Shown: one piece after another, positions 9,289 to 17,529 of the stretch
Layout: each line of letters begins with the position of its first letter
How positions within the stretch are numbered: the stretch's first letter is position 1
IMG/VR virus record: IMGVR_UViG_3300025873_000018
Location: 1-34,755 of that record
Source of the DNA: a virus
Reading direction: 5' to 3' (one strand)
Length of the DNA: 34,755 nucleotides
The notes under the pieces: model-generated
What the model saw: the letters and a program-made list of their open reading frames with translations, nothing else
Told to the model about the DNA's origin: nothing
The model's database searches: none
Position numbers and translations under genes: made by a program

Positions 9289-10209
9289 TTATACCATCTT
9301 GATCTGTTGTGGTTTGTTAGCCATTTGGTAAGCAGCATACGCTCCGATACCGGCTCCTGCAGCTTGCGCTAAAGGATTAGTTCCGGGAGCCGTGGTTGCT
9401 GTAACAGCACTCTGACCTGTTGGAAGATTAGTCATCAACCCTTTCATAAATTCTAATCTTTGATATGGTTCGTATTGTCTTTGTAAACCTGTCATTCGTT
9501 GCGCTTCTAATGCTTGTTGGCCTAGTTGTCTTTGTATGCCTCCAGCTTGCATGACACTGGAAATATCTGCTTGATTCATGGCTTGGGCTTGTTGCCCCAT
9601 GCCAGCTTGAGCTTGGCCCATTTGACCCAGCATGCCAGCTCCTTGTAACCCTACTTGTTGTTGTCTTTGAAAACCTCCTAGCGCAGTTTGAAAACCTTGA
9701 GCTCGGAGCTGTCCAACTTGACCTAATCTTCTATTTTCTAATTCGGCTTGAGCCACTCCTTGTCGTCCACCACCAAAAGCACCTGCTTGTACGGCATCTG
9801 CAGACAATTGTTGTTGGCCCATTTGGGCTTGACGATTAATTTCATCAGTAACATAAGATTCATAGGGATTAAAATAAGGAGCGAGACCCGCGGTTGTTGG
9901 TGCTGTCATTGCTCCTCCAACTCCTGCGACTCCTGTTCCTAAAGTTCCATAGCCTGTGTTAAGGGCTCCTGCTCCAGTTCCTACTCCTGTTCCCGCTAAT
10001 CCAAATCCTGTTTGTTCTAATTGAGTTGGGGGTGCAACTTGATAACCTGGTAATGAAACCGGGTCTTGAGCAAGTTTTAAAGCTTCATCATAAAGAGAGA
10101 GCTTACGTGCTTCTACTTCGGGTGCTTCTCTAGCGATTGTTGTTTGTACTCCGGTTGTGGATCCGCCGCCACCGCCGGCGCCTCCGCCGCCTCCAAATAT
10201 AAAACTCAT
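9289..10209 (-). CDS. Gly/Gln/Ala-rich internal virion (DNA transfer) protein
   Basis: 306 residues. It opens with a poly-glycine segment (6-16), then a tyrosine/proline region. The conserved block NPYESYVTDEINRQAQ (about 115-130) is followed by AGAFGGGRQGVAQAELENR. A long Gln/Ala/Met helix runs from about 150 to 240, and the C-terminus is AAGAGIGAYAAYQM. The NPY...AGAFGGxRQ...E signature is typical of a phage family commonly annotated as internal virion or injection protein in podoviruses. The start has AAGGATC upstream and overlaps the previous gene's stop in an ATGA. It occupies the position of T7 gp14, which forms the outer-membrane pore during infection. Confidence 0.68.
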   Translation of the reverse strand: MSFIFGGGGGAGGGGGSTTGVQTTIAREAPEVEARKLSLYDEALKLAQDPVSLPGYQVAPPTQLEQTGFGLAGTGVGTGAGALNTGYGTLGTGVAGVGGAMTAPTTAGLAPYFNPYESYVTDEINRQAQMGQQQLSADAVQAGAFGGGRQGVAQAELENRRLGQVGQLRAQGFQTALGGFQRQQQVGLQGAGMLGQMGQAQAGMGQQAQAMNQADISSVMQAGGIQRQLGQQALEAQRMTGLQRQYEPYQRLEFMKGLMTNLPTGQSAVTATTAPGTNPLAQAAGAGIGAYAAYQMANKPQQIKMV

Positions 10210-10667
10210 TTTAGATCCTTTTGATATAAATAACGTTTAACTCTCCAGCCAAACGGTTCTAGAAAATCTTTCCAACCCGGACGTGCTAAAACAGCTAGAC
10301 GTTTACAGCCATATTGACGTCCTAAATTTTCAATGGTTCGAGCTGCTCCTTCTTGCCACAGCTCTCTTTTTTCTCCTTTTAATAAAATAACTTCTACCTG
10401 TTTAAAATTAGGTAGTTGTTGAATTCGAGTAACAAAACATCCGAAGACTTTATACTTCTCCCCATCGTCAGAGCCAAACATCATAAATAATTGGTATTCT
10501 CCGGTGTTAATTTTTTCGCGCATATCCTTAGTTGACATTGGGTTGCCATCAAATTTTAAACCCTCTGCAATCATAAATTGAACCAGGGACCAATAACGAT
10601 GAAGATCTTTAGGTTCAATAAATAAAATATTAATTTCTTTTTTAATTTGTTCTTTTTGGGCTAGCAT
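10206..10667 (-). CDS. GNAT-fold acetyltransferase-like virion assembly protein (T7 gp13-like)
   Basis: 153 residues with a GNAT-like alpha/beta pattern: strand LFIEP, helix, strand YQLFMMFG, strand YKVFGCFVTRIQQ, strand KQVEVILLKG, a long helix EGAARTIENLGRQYGC, then LAVLARPGWKDFLEPFGWR as the final strand-helix. In phages this 'small GNAT, then large internal proteins' arrangement corresponds to the T7 gp13 internal virion/assembly protein class, which is not a proven acetyltransferase. The canonical acetyl-CoA loop (Q/RxxGxG/A) is weak; GEKRELWQEGAA sits at that place. It overlaps its upstream neighbour by 26 bases and its downstream neighbour by 4. Confidence 0.6.
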   Translation of the reverse strand: MLAQKEQIKKEINILFIEPKDLHRYWSLVQFMIAEGLKFDGNPMSTKDMREKINTGEYQLFMMFGSDDGEKYKVFGCFVTRIQQLPNFKQVEVILLKGEKRELWQEGAARTIENLGRQYGCKRLAVLARPGWKDFLEPFGWRVKRYLYQKDLK

Positions 10668-11541
10668 TTAATAAATCAAAAATCCTTTTAAATTTTGCTT
10701 GTTGTTTATAAAAAAAATCAGCTCCTTTTCTACGCATGTCTTTTTCATCTTTAGGACTTGCTCCTTCAATAAGTCCCGCTCCTAAGATAGCATCGGTTCG
10801 TGAAACAAATTCTCCATCTGCTAACTGAGCAAGAATCGTATCTTTATTTTTACTTCCAGTTCCACTTCCATCTTCAATATAGCCATCTGCTTTAATATAA
10901 TTGTTATAATCTTTGTCGTTATGAGTCATCTTTGATGGCATAAAACTTATACCACCTTGAGCATATTTTTGAACAGGTAGACTAGCGAGGCCCCCGGTTT
11001 TATAACTGTATAAATTTTGTGTAGAGTATAAAGGTGAGGATCCATAACTTGCACGCTTACTTAAACCTGCGGTTAATCCCTTTTGTCTTGCGTAAGCTTC
11101 TTTGTAAGGTGTTTCATCAAATTTAAATTCGTCCTCATCTCCTAGTAGGTTGCCGGCAAGTGTTGCGGCACCCATACCAACTCCTATTTTACCTCCAGGA
11201 CCCATACTGTCCCACCAGCCTTTAATGCCTCCGGATTTTGTTGCTCCTCCAGTATAAGCTGCGTTCGATGTCATGGCCGCTTTAGTGCTTATAGGAGTTG
11301 TTGTCTGAGGAGCTCCTAATGCCATTGTAGCGGCTCCGGTGTTTCTGAATTGTTGAGCTAGGTTAGCTCCTTTAATAGCGTTAGGTCCTTGTCCAAAAGA
11401 TTGCATTCCACCCCATCCTTGCGTGCCAGCCATCTGACCTATACCCCCTATCATAAGGGCATCCCTTAGGGATCTCTTTGATGATTTTCCCCGTAATTTT
11501 TGTATGCCAAAAGTGGCTAAAGCTAATGTAAACGGATCCAT
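10642..11541 (-). CDS. Conserved marine phage structural protein, tail/virion associated
   Basis: 299 residues. The N-terminal ~130 residues are Gly/Ala-rich with a hydrophobic MGPGGKIGVGMGAATLAG segment. The C-terminal half has the well-conserved block GYIEDGSGTGSKNKD (about 216-230) followed by LAQLADGEFVSRTDAILGAG. That block (ExGxGTGxxxxDxxxAxLxxGEFV) recurs in many marine podovirus genomes just before the internal virion proteins, so a virion role is likely although no activity is known. The ATG at 11539-11541 lies directly behind an 18-bp palindrome and has no clear Shine-Dalgarno. Confidence 0.65.
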   Translation of the reverse strand: MDPFTLALATFGIQKLRGKSSKRSLRDALMIGGIGQMAGTQGWGGMQSFGQGPNAIKGANLAQQFRNTGAATMALGAPQTTTPISTKAAMTSNAAYTGGATKSGGIKGWWDSMGPGGKIGVGMGAATLAGNLLGDEDEFKFDETPYKEAYARQKGLTAGLSKRASYGSSPLYSTQNLYSYKTGGLASLPVQKYAQGGISFMPSKMTHNDKDYNNYIKADGYIEDGSGTGSKNKDTILAQLADGEFVSRTDAILGAGLIEGASPKDEKDMRRKGADFFYKQQAKFKRIFDLLNASPKRTN

Positions 11542-11543
11542 AA

Positions 11544-11561
11544 TAAATACTTAAGTATTTA
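11544..11561. promoter_or_regulatory. Perfect 18-bp palindrome abutting a start codon
   Basis: TAAATACTTAAGTATTTA is a perfect palindrome ending two bases upstream of the ATG of the 299-aa protein gene. It lies in a 92-base gap, one of the few real gaps between minus-strand genes. With no loop it is more likely a dimeric protein-binding site than an RNA hairpin. An operator or promoter element for the ejection cassette is possible; no regulator is known here. Confidence 0.45.
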
Positions 11562-11633
11562 CCATTTTACCTGTATATACACCGCTCCGCAATATCCAAG
11601 GGTAGTGTAAATTAAGGCCAGTTCTAGGTCAAT

Positions 11634-12503
11634 TTAAGTTGTGGGATAGAATTTTTTAATAGGTTTAGATGGAGGTTTTTTAGGATCAATTTTACTCAGC
11701 TCATCTAAGAGACGCCCTCGATAAATAGACTCTCCAATATGATCAATTGATTCGTCTACTAGGGCATGAATTTTTCCACCCATACTGGTCCATAACTTAC
11801 AGAAATAAAAATCTTCTCCTAAATAAGTTTTATCTTTGTTACTCCAATAAGTATCGAAGAAGTTATAATAATTAGGTTTGTCTACTAGTTTACCATTAAT
11901 CATAGTTTTTTGTTTAATAGTTAATTCCGGGTATTCTTTAACTAATTTTTCCAAAGCACTTCGTTTAATCATCATACAGCCCGCAGGTCCTTTATTAATT
12001 TCTAAAAATCCCTCTTTAATAGTAATATGTTCTAAATTAGGAATCTCCACTGGAAAAATATGACCCAATGATTCAAGATCAGCATCCGGCCGTTTCTTAT
12101 AATCATGTACAAACTTCTCTCGATACGTAGTTTTCATAGGGTAAGGGACACAAGATACCTCATAAGGAGAAGCAAACATTCGATAAATAGACCGTGGGCT
12201 AAAAGCAATATCGGAATCAATAAAACACATGTGAGTTGCTTTACTACTTAAGAAAGCAGATACACAAAGATTTCTTCCTTGAGTTACTAAACTACTTTTC
12301 ATAATTTGAAAAGTAATACTAGTATGATTTAATAAACATTCTTTTTGGAGGTCCAAACAAGATTTCATATAATGTAAAGAAACTTCAGAATGAACGGGCG
12401 TCGCTATAAATAAAGAATCATTTTTCTTTATTTTAGCAACGTCTTCGATTCGTTGTCTTTGGGTATTCTCAAGTCTCTTTTTTTGGTCTGCGTCTAAACT
12501 CAC
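11634..12503 (-). CDS. GT-A fold glycosyltransferase (Anp1-like, DSD motif)
   Basis: 289 residues with the order of a nucleotide-sugar dependent GT-A enzyme: strand LFIATPVHSE (31-40), helix SLHYMKSCLDL, a TQGRNLCVSAFL segment (74-85), the metal-binding FIDSDI with DSD at 96-98, then VPYPMK, a GPAGCMMIKRSALEKL acceptor-side block and a late GEDFYFCKLW (ED in a GxDF-type motif). This form is common in large phages and resembles Anp1/GT62-type transferases. The substrate is unknown. The start is GTG at 12501-12503 with AGGAGC 7 bases upstream; it overlaps the next GT gene by 35 bases, so the two are almost certainly co-translated. Confidence 0.82.
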   Translation of the reverse strand: MSLDADQKKRLENTQRQRIEDVAKIKKNDSLFIATPVHSEVSLHYMKSCLDLQKECLLNHTSITFQIMKSSLVTQGRNLCVSAFLSSKATHMCFIDSDIAFSPRSIYRMFASPYEVSCVPYPMKTTYREKFVHDYKKRPDADLESLGHIFPVEIPNLEHITIKEGFLEINKGPAGCMMIKRSALEKLVKEYPELTIKQKTMINGKLVDKPNYYNFFDTYWSNKDKTYLGEDFYFCKLWTSMGGKIHALVDESIDHIGESIYRGRLLDELSKIDPKKPPSKPIKKFYPTT

Positions 12504-13425
12504 TAATTGCTCCTATTAAAAATCGTTGCCAAAATTGACCAACATGTTTCCAGTCATAGTATCTTTTATAAAATTCAACTTGAAATTGCAAGGCCTCAGT
12601 TAAATTTTGTTTAAGAAGAGTGGCTTTAAGGTCTTTAAGGGTATCCCGAAATTGTTCTTTTAATTTATTTTTATCCGTTGTGTAAGGAACATAGATTGGA
12701 AATTCAGTACACGTTTCCGGTAAAGCCCCGAGATCCGTGGTGATTACAAGCAGCCCCGCAGCTAAAGATTCCATTGCACTAATACAAAAAGTTTCTTCCC
12801 ATGTTGAGGGGTGTACACTTAAATCATAGAGGGGTAGAAGCTTAAGAAGTTCTTTATGGGAGACATATCCTTTATAATTTACATGGGGTAAAGCATCAGC
12901 TTTTTTATATAAGGCTGTAAAATTACTATCATTTTGTTGCTTAAAACTATCTCCATAAATTTGGGTGCTTGAATAAACATCGAGCTCAAAATCTGGATCC
13001 TTGAGCTCTTCCATCACGTTTAATAGGACATCGAGTCCTCGCCACGGAGTAGAAAAATAAATTAATTTAATAGGTGCTGTAAAAGTAAACTTAGTTTTGG
13101 GAGTGAGCTCTTTATAATCAATAGCGTTTTTAATGACTGTGCAGCGATTGGTAGGAATGTTAAAAAAATAGCGATACTTTTCATAATTCCAATGTGAATT
13201 AAAAACATACCATTGGTATTTTTTATGATTGTCTTTGTTCTTAAACCAGGGAGCTACATTAGGTTGATCGTAAGAATTTTTAATCCACAGAATATTGGGG
13301 CGAATAGGATGAAGGGGTTCTTTTTCAGGAATAGAGGTTGTAATTTGAACTTCGTCAAAAAACATATTCGGAACATATTTTCTTAAGTAATCAAATTGAA
13401 TTTCAGTTCCACCATAAGGTTGCAT
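12469..13425 (-). CDS. GT-B fold glycosyltransferase, family 4-like
   Basis: 318 residues. The N-terminal domain starts with PYGGTEIQ (3-10), the usual donor-side glycine loop of GT4 enzymes. The C-terminal Rossmann domain begins near IKLIYFSTPWRGLDVLL (119-135), and the diagnostic E-x7-E is in EETFCISAMES (E211, E219) followed by LAAGLLVITTDLGALPE. It would transfer a sugar from a nucleotide donor to an unknown acceptor such as a virion protein, phage DNA or a host glycan. It overlaps the previous small gene by a TAATG and the next GT by 35 bases. No membrane segment or signal is present, so it acts in the cytoplasm. Confidence 0.85.
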   Translation of the reverse strand: MQPYGGTEIQFDYLRKYVPNMFFDEVQITTSIPEKEPLHPIRPNILWIKNSYDQPNVAPWFKNKDNHKKYQWYVFNSHWNYEKYRYFFNIPTNRCTVIKNAIDYKELTPKTKFTFTAPIKLIYFSTPWRGLDVLLNVMEELKDPDFELDVYSSTQIYGDSFKQQNDSNFTALYKKADALPHVNYKGYVSHKELLKLLPLYDLSVHPSTWEETFCISAMESLAAGLLVITTDLGALPETCTEFPIYVPYTTDKNKLKEQFRDTLKDLKATLLKQNLTEALQFQVEFYKRYYDWKHVGQFWQRFLIGAISEFRRRPKKET

Positions 13426-13673
13426 TAGAGTTTGGTTTTACCAAAAACTTTTAAAGATGCAACTGTTATTTCTACGTCTTGGGAAAAATCTTCTTGTTTA
13501 GTATCGGTTAGTGGGTCCGACACATCCTTTTCAAATTCATCTTTGGAAGCATAAATTTTTCCTGTACGTTTATTTTTAACAATTTCTTTAGCTGTTGCGG
13601 GTATTACCGGAACTTCATTTCCGTCTACGTTTTGTACTGGATAGTCTTTTCCATCTATATTTTTATATTTCAT
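13425..13673 (-). CDS. Small conserved phage protein
   Basis: 82 residues. The N-terminus has a paired 'Y-K-N-I-D-G / V-Q-N-V-D-G-N-E-V-P-V' beta pattern, then NKRTGKIYASKDEFEKDV and an acidic stretch. The last part (QDVEITVASLKVFGKTKL) is probably a strand and helix. I have seen comparable short proteins beside marine phage structural genes, but know no function. Its start overlaps the stop of the 43-aa basic gene (ATGA) and its stop overlaps the GT4 start (TAATG), so translation is coupled on both sides. Confidence 0.65.
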   Translation of the reverse strand: MKYKNIDGKDYPVQNVDGNEVPVIPATAKEIVKNKRTGKIYASKDEFEKDVSDPLTDTKQEDFSQDVEITVASLKVFGKTKL

Positions 13674-13801
13674 CCTTGTCCTCTATTGCGTGAACGCGTG
13701 GGAGTCCGTTTACTATATTTTTTAGCATGACGTCCTGGTCTTTTCCGCTGCGTTCTTTTTTTATAATTACTAACGCCAAATAATGGCCTTTTTTTAGCCA
13801 T
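13670..13801 (-). CDS. 43-aa arginine/lysine-rich phage protein
   Basis: A tiny gene found by reading the gap: ATG at 13799-13801, TGA at 13670-13672. The product begins MAKKRPLFGVSNYKKRTQRK, continues with RPGRHAKKYSKR and ends RNRGQG. About 18 of 43 residues are Arg or Lys. The 'LFGVxNYKKRTxRKRPGRH...RGQG' pattern recurs in marine podovirus genomes next to structural genes, which supports it as real. Role unknown; binding to packaged DNA or RNA is a reasonable guess from charge. It overlaps the upstream gene by 8 bases and the downstream one by 4. Confidence 0.75.
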   Translation of the reverse strand: MAKKRPLFGVSNYKKRTQRKRPGRHAKKYSKRTPTRSRNRGQG

Positions 13802-14138
13802 TCTCGTTGGTTCGATTAATTAAAGCATAAGCAATACTTCCTGAGACCACTTGCGTATTGGTGCAGGACATTTTTAAAGCGTCACTTTCTTCTAAAATTA
13901 AACTATTCCCTTGTACAATATTTGTAGTCGAAACGGAAGAGAGAACATTTCGACCAATAATATAATTAGTAGTTAGGCTATTATCAAATAATTTAGTAGT
14001 AACCGTTGTTGTAGCCGTTGATACATTAGCGGTTTGGATATTTTTAATAATGGCTCGAGATTTATTATCAATGGTTAATACCGTAGTTAGTGTGGTACTC
14101 GTTAATGAAAACTGGGAATTTTTATATTGAATAGTCAT
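13794..14138 (-). CDS. Small beta-rich virion protein
   Basis: 114 residues, threonine/serine-rich with regularly alternating strands: QFSLTSTTLTTVLTI, SRAIIKNIQTANV, TTTVTTKLFD, NSLILEESDALKMSC. It ends VVSGSIAYALINR. The pattern matches the short jelly-roll/sandwich structural proteins of marine phages, similar in style to the 120-aa protein at 19218-19580 in this window. There is no transmembrane segment. Both ends overlap neighbours (ATGA at the start, 8 bases at the end). Virion location is inferred from composition and neighbourhood. Confidence 0.65.
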   Translation of the reverse strand: MTIQYKNSQFSLTSTTLTTVLTIDNKSRAIIKNIQTANVSTATTTVTTKLFDNSLTTNYIIGRNVLSSVSTTNIVQGNSLILEESDALKMSCTNTQVVSGSIAYALINRTNENG

Positions 14139-14299
14139 GCGATAAATAAATTAAAAGCTTCTAGTTCATTCTTCAAATCATTTTGAAATGAAGTATTTAA
14201 TTGACTTTGCATTGTTCGCAAAGCTTCTTGAACTTGTCTTTGATTTGAAGCAACATACTTATCAGTAGGTTCAGGAATGTGTGCAGTAATTTTAGCCAT
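14135..14299 (-). CDS. 54-aa conserved small phage protein
   Basis: ATG at 14297-14299 overlaps the stop of the 637-aa gene (TAATG), and TGA at 14135-14137 overlaps the next ATG (ATGA). The product starts MAKITAHIPEPTDKYVASNQ and continues RQVQEALRTMQSQLNTSFQ, ending DLKNELEAFNLFIA: a proline-containing head and one long amphipathic helix. The IPEP-x-DKY...NQRQV...QLNTSFQ-x-DL pattern recurs between structural genes of marine phages, so the gene is credible. Function unknown; the helix suggests a protein-protein contact. Confidence 0.75.
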   Translation of the reverse strand: MAKITAHIPEPTDKYVASNQRQVQEALRTMQSQLNTSFQNDLKNELEAFNLFIA

Positions 14300-16212
14300 T
14301 ATCTTCTTCCATCCTGGTTTGCATCAAATCTAAATAATCCATAACGCCAACTTTGTCCTGTCTTATCAGACTCTAATTGAACACTGGCTAAACGACTGCG
14401 CGCCCGTGTCCATACTTGTTGAGTTGAAGTGGATATTGTAAAAGGTCCTAAAGAAGAACTGGCTGCAGTGTCGTTTGGAAATCTTCTTAAATAAATACTA
14501 ATATTAACGGTTCCGCTTAGTTCTTTAAAATCAGGAATAAATCTTCTCACATTCATATAATATTCGCCATCTCCATCGATATCTAAATCAAAATCTCCGG
14601 AACGAAGAGAAGAAGAAATAGCCGTGGTTACAGTTCCGGTTGAATATAAGCGTGCTTCATCCGTACCTGTTTCTTGATCAAATAAAACAGTGCTTCCATT
14701 TGAAGCTCCTCTAATAGTTGGAAACGTAGGAACATTGCTTGAGTAATAACGAGTAGCCTGAGGTTTAGAAAACACACTTGCATCAGCCCAGCTAGTTCTA
14801 TCTAAAGTTCCTGTAGTCCAGACCCCTGCATCATAATTAAAGGATACAATACGATCAATTTGGGTTGCCCCACTTTGAGGGTAAAACCACTGAACTTCTC
14901 CATATAGATTATTATGTCCTGCATAAACGAGATCACTTCCGGTATCAAAATTAAATCCTAAATTACTGCCTGTTGTTTTAAAAACAAAATCTTCTACTAA
15001 ACATGGTAAAGTTTTCACTGTACCATCAAACATGAAGAAGCCTCCTGAGATCCCCATCCAAAAGACACGCCCATTAGCAAACACTAAAGAGTGCTGCCCT
15101 ACGGCGCCACAACCGGATCCTACTTGTCTAATACTAAAAGTAAAAGGAGGACCTACAAATTGCATAGTATAGGCAGCTTGATCAGTGACAATTAAAATAT
15201 AATCTTTTCCTTGAATAGCTCCTACAATTCGTGTGCCTTGATCCAGTCTCATAGTTCCAGCCGTATTGGTTGAAACTGGAGTATAGTCGGACATATTTTC
15301 TTGATCCGAAAATCGAAGATACATTTTATCTTGAGTAGCTGTATCTCCAATTGTCGTCTCGGTTCCAAAATGAATTAAATGTCTATCTCGATCCGATACT
15401 AAAGTCATTACAGATTTAGTTGGAGCTCCCGCGACTACCGTGGCTCGTGTTTCGAGAGGATTGGCTGCAGAAGGGTCCCAGTCAAACGTTTTACCGTTAT
15501 GAATAGTTGCAACTAGCTTTTCTCCAAAATTATCTAAGGACCAACTTCCAGGTGCTAACGTTACAGAGGAAGAGGCTCTTGCTGTTCCCCATGTACTCAA
15601 GCCCCAGGTTGCAGTACCGAAACCATATTGATAGGTTTGAGCAATTGGGCCAATGGTAACATAGGGTTCTACATCCACATTGCCGGCTGAACTCATTCCG
15701 GATCCTGTTTCAGCTGTCGCCATAACAACGTTAAAGCTGTTATTACTTCGAGCTTGAATTTCAAAAACAATATTAGAAGTAAAATCCGCATTGGTAAAAT
15801 CGGTGGTTGCTGGAATGGTTGTATTAGCAAATAAAATATAAGCGCCTTCCTCTAAACCATGAGAACTACGGTCAATAGTAATAGTGGTAGAGCCAGTCGT
15901 AGAAGTCATCGAACATGTGGCAACCGTACTTGCTAAAGGGGTAATATCATAGAAGGTATCCCCCGTGTATAAATTCAAAGTTTTATTGGTTCCTATAGCA
16001 GCCAATTTGGTGCCATCCAAAGCGCTCCAAGTATGTATTGCTCGCGAAGCTCCAGCTAGTCTATCCGCATTATTTTGTTGCCACCCTCCTATTTTTTCAG
16101 GAGAACCATAACGAAATCGAACATTATCCCCATCGATCCATCGTCCTTCTGCCTGGGTGGCTGTTTGCTGCTTATCAAAGCCAGGAGCTATTGGTATTTT
16201 TCTAAGTGCCAT
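14299..16212 (-). CDS. Tail nozzle/hub-like structural protein, beta-propeller-like
   Basis: 637 residues, almost entirely beta. The N-terminal signature is GDNVRFRYGSPEKIGGW (28-44), typical of a large family of marine phage tail proteins ('RFRxGxPEKIGGW'). Repeated blade-like segments follow, e.g. LAAIGTNKTLNLYTG, VATIHNGKTFDWDPS, RVFWMGISGGFFMFDGT and YGEVQWFYPQSG. This fits a propeller protein acting as the tail nozzle, analogous to T7 gp12 or P22 gp10; the analogy is inference. The gene begins 4 bases after the first oxygenase gene's stop and ends in a TAATG overlap. Confidence 0.7.
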   Translation of the reverse strand: MALRKIPIAPGFDKQQTATQAEGRWIDGDNVRFRYGSPEKIGGWQQNNADRLAGASRAIHTWSALDGTKLAAIGTNKTLNLYTGDTFYDITPLASTVATCSMTSTTGSTTITIDRSSHGLEEGAYILFANTTIPATTDFTNADFTSNIVFEIQARSNNSFNVVMATAETGSGMSSAGNVDVEPYVTIGPIAQTYQYGFGTATWGLSTWGTARASSSVTLAPGSWSLDNFGEKLVATIHNGKTFDWDPSAANPLETRATVVAGAPTKSVMTLVSDRDRHLIHFGTETTIGDTATQDKMYLRFSDQENMSDYTPVSTNTAGTMRLDQGTRIVGAIQGKDYILIVTDQAAYTMQFVGPPFTFSIRQVGSGCGAVGQHSLVFANGRVFWMGISGGFFMFDGTVKTLPCLVEDFVFKTTGSNLGFNFDTGSDLVYAGHNNLYGEVQWFYPQSGATQIDRIVSFNYDAGVWTTGTLDRTSWADASVFSKPQATRYYSSNVPTFPTIRGASNGSTVLFDQETGTDEARLYSTGTVTTAISSSLRSGDFDLDIDGDGEYYMNVRRFIPDFKELSGTVNISIYLRRFPNDTAASSSLGPFTISTSTQQVWTRARSRLASVQLESDKTGQSWRYGLFRFDANQDGRR

Positions 16213-16216
16213 ATCG

Positions 16217-16849
16217 TCATTTTATCACTTTGTACGATTGGAAGTAAGAAGGGAGACCTAAAAAGGGTCGTTTATCAAACATATTATTTACTGCCTCTTT
16301 CGAAGAAGCATCGTTATAATGCAAAAAAACTTGAGCACAATTGTCTCCTGTAAAGGGTTCTCTCCAATGTTCCAATTCACAACCCCTATACATTAACATA
16401 TCTCCAGGCCTTAAATCTACTTTAGTGCCTTTTTGATTTTCTTTTCCTGTTGGTTCTAAATAAATGGGCCAGGACTCTCCTCCGAGATTTAGAGTGGTTG
16501 ACACCTCACATGAAAACCGATCTTTATGCCGTTTAAGGATATCTCCTTTTTTATAGATTCGAACATAAGAATAAGTTTCAAATAATTTAAGGCCTGATTG
16601 CTCTTCCATTAAAGGTTTAAGACCTTCTAAAAGAGTTTCCATTAAAGGATCAGCATAATGAGACCAGGTATTAGGAATTTGTTTATCGGCCCAACTTCCC
16701 CATTCTGTACAGTAAGGAGAAATATAATGCTCATCAAAAAGAAAACGAGCAATTTTTCTTTTATTTAAAAGATAACGATAAGCAAGATCAGCAACGTCTT
16801 TAGTTAAGACGCCGGGTAAAACTTTATAATGATCATTATTAAAACTCAT
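16217..16849 (-). CDS. 2-oxoglutarate/Fe(II)-dependent oxygenase A
   Basis: 210-residue double-stranded beta-helix enzyme. The iron triad is H108 and D110 (KRHKDR) and H161 (ELEHWRE), numbered from the chosen start. Supporting features are FETYSYVRIYKKGD before the HxD and LRPGDMLMYRG before the distal histidine. Such enzymes hydroxylate proline, lysine, asparagine or nucleic acid bases using O2 and 2-oxoglutarate. The usual 2OG-binding Arg/Lys about ten residues after the distal His is not obvious (CAQVFLHY there); R163 might serve. I chose the ATG at 16847-16849, which makes an ATGA overlap with oxygenase B; an in-frame ATG at 16873 would add 8 residues and extend the overlap. Confidence 0.85.
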   Translation of the reverse strand: MSFNNDHYKVLPGVLTKDVADLAYRYLLNKRKIARFLFDEHYISPYCTEWGSWADKQIPNTWSHYADPLMETLLEGLKPLMEEQSGLKLFETYSYVRIYKKGDILKRHKDRFSCEVSTTLNLGGESWPIYLEPTGKENQKGTKVDLRPGDMLMYRGCELEHWREPFTGDNCAQVFLHYNDASSKEAVNNMFDKRPFLGLPSYFQSYKVIK

Positions 16850-17481
16850 TGAAAAGGCCATCCTAAATTCCACACCACTAAACTATGACGAGTCCCTTGA
16901 GTAACGGGTCTTACGCGGTGCCATACAAAACTAGGAAAAACAACCAATGATCCTTTTTCACTTATTTCTGTACATTTGGTAATATTAGGTTGTTTACTAT
17001 CTGAATTTCTAAAATCAAATTCTAACTCACCCCCTTTAAAATTTTTACTCTCTGATAATAAAAGAGTCATAGAAAGTTTTCGGCGCTTCTTATGGTAGTT
17101 GGGCCAATGGGGTTTATTATAAGGGAGCGAAGAGTCATCGCAGTGCCATGTGTAATGTTGCCGTTTAGAATAGCTTGTAAACTGACAAGCTTCGGTAAAA
17201 TCCCATTGAAAATTCCAACCGGCATTTCGATTGGCTTCATGAATATAGGGTTGAATTTCTTTATAAATCCAGGGGTCACTCATCCATACTATATGTGAAT
17301 CCCTGGTTTTTTTCAAATCTTTATATTCCCCTTGAGTAAGGGGGGCTTTATTTAGATCTCTGTGATATTTAAAAGTAGAAGCAATTTGTTTTTTTTGTGC
17401 TAATCCATACTTAAGAATATCATCACAAATATGTTGTGGGATGACTTTTTGAAACCACCAATAATAATGAGTAAGATTCAT
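16846..17481 (-). CDS. 2-oxoglutarate/Fe(II)-dependent oxygenase B, PKHD type
   Basis: 211 residues with a complete site: H113 and D115 in WHCDDS, H188 in FVWHRVRP and R198 in TRHSLVVW, exactly ten residues after the distal His as expected for 2-oxoglutarate binding. GGELEFDF (150-157) and KGSLVVFPSF (177-186) are the conserved strands of PKHD-type hydroxylases. Oxygenase A follows with a 4-base overlap, so the pair is co-translated, but the two share little sequence. Substrate unknown; a virion protein made from the adjacent fibre genes is possible. The start has no Shine-Dalgarno and follows a 108-base gap containing a repeat element and an inverted repeat. Confidence 0.88.
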   Translation of the reverse strand: MNLTHYYWWFQKVIPQHICDDILKYGLAQKKQIASTFKYHRDLNKAPLTQGEYKDLKKTRDSHIVWMSDPWIYKEIQPYIHEANRNAGWNFQWDFTEACQFTSYSKRQHYTWHCDDSSLPYNKPHWPNYHKKRRKLSMTLLLSESKNFKGGELEFDFRNSDSKQPNITKCTEISEKGSLVVFPSFVWHRVRPVTQGTRHSLVVWNLGWPFQ

Positions 17482-17529
17482 TTATTACAAAATAAATGAT
17501 TTAAGTAGAAAAGTAAAGTGAGGTCTAAC

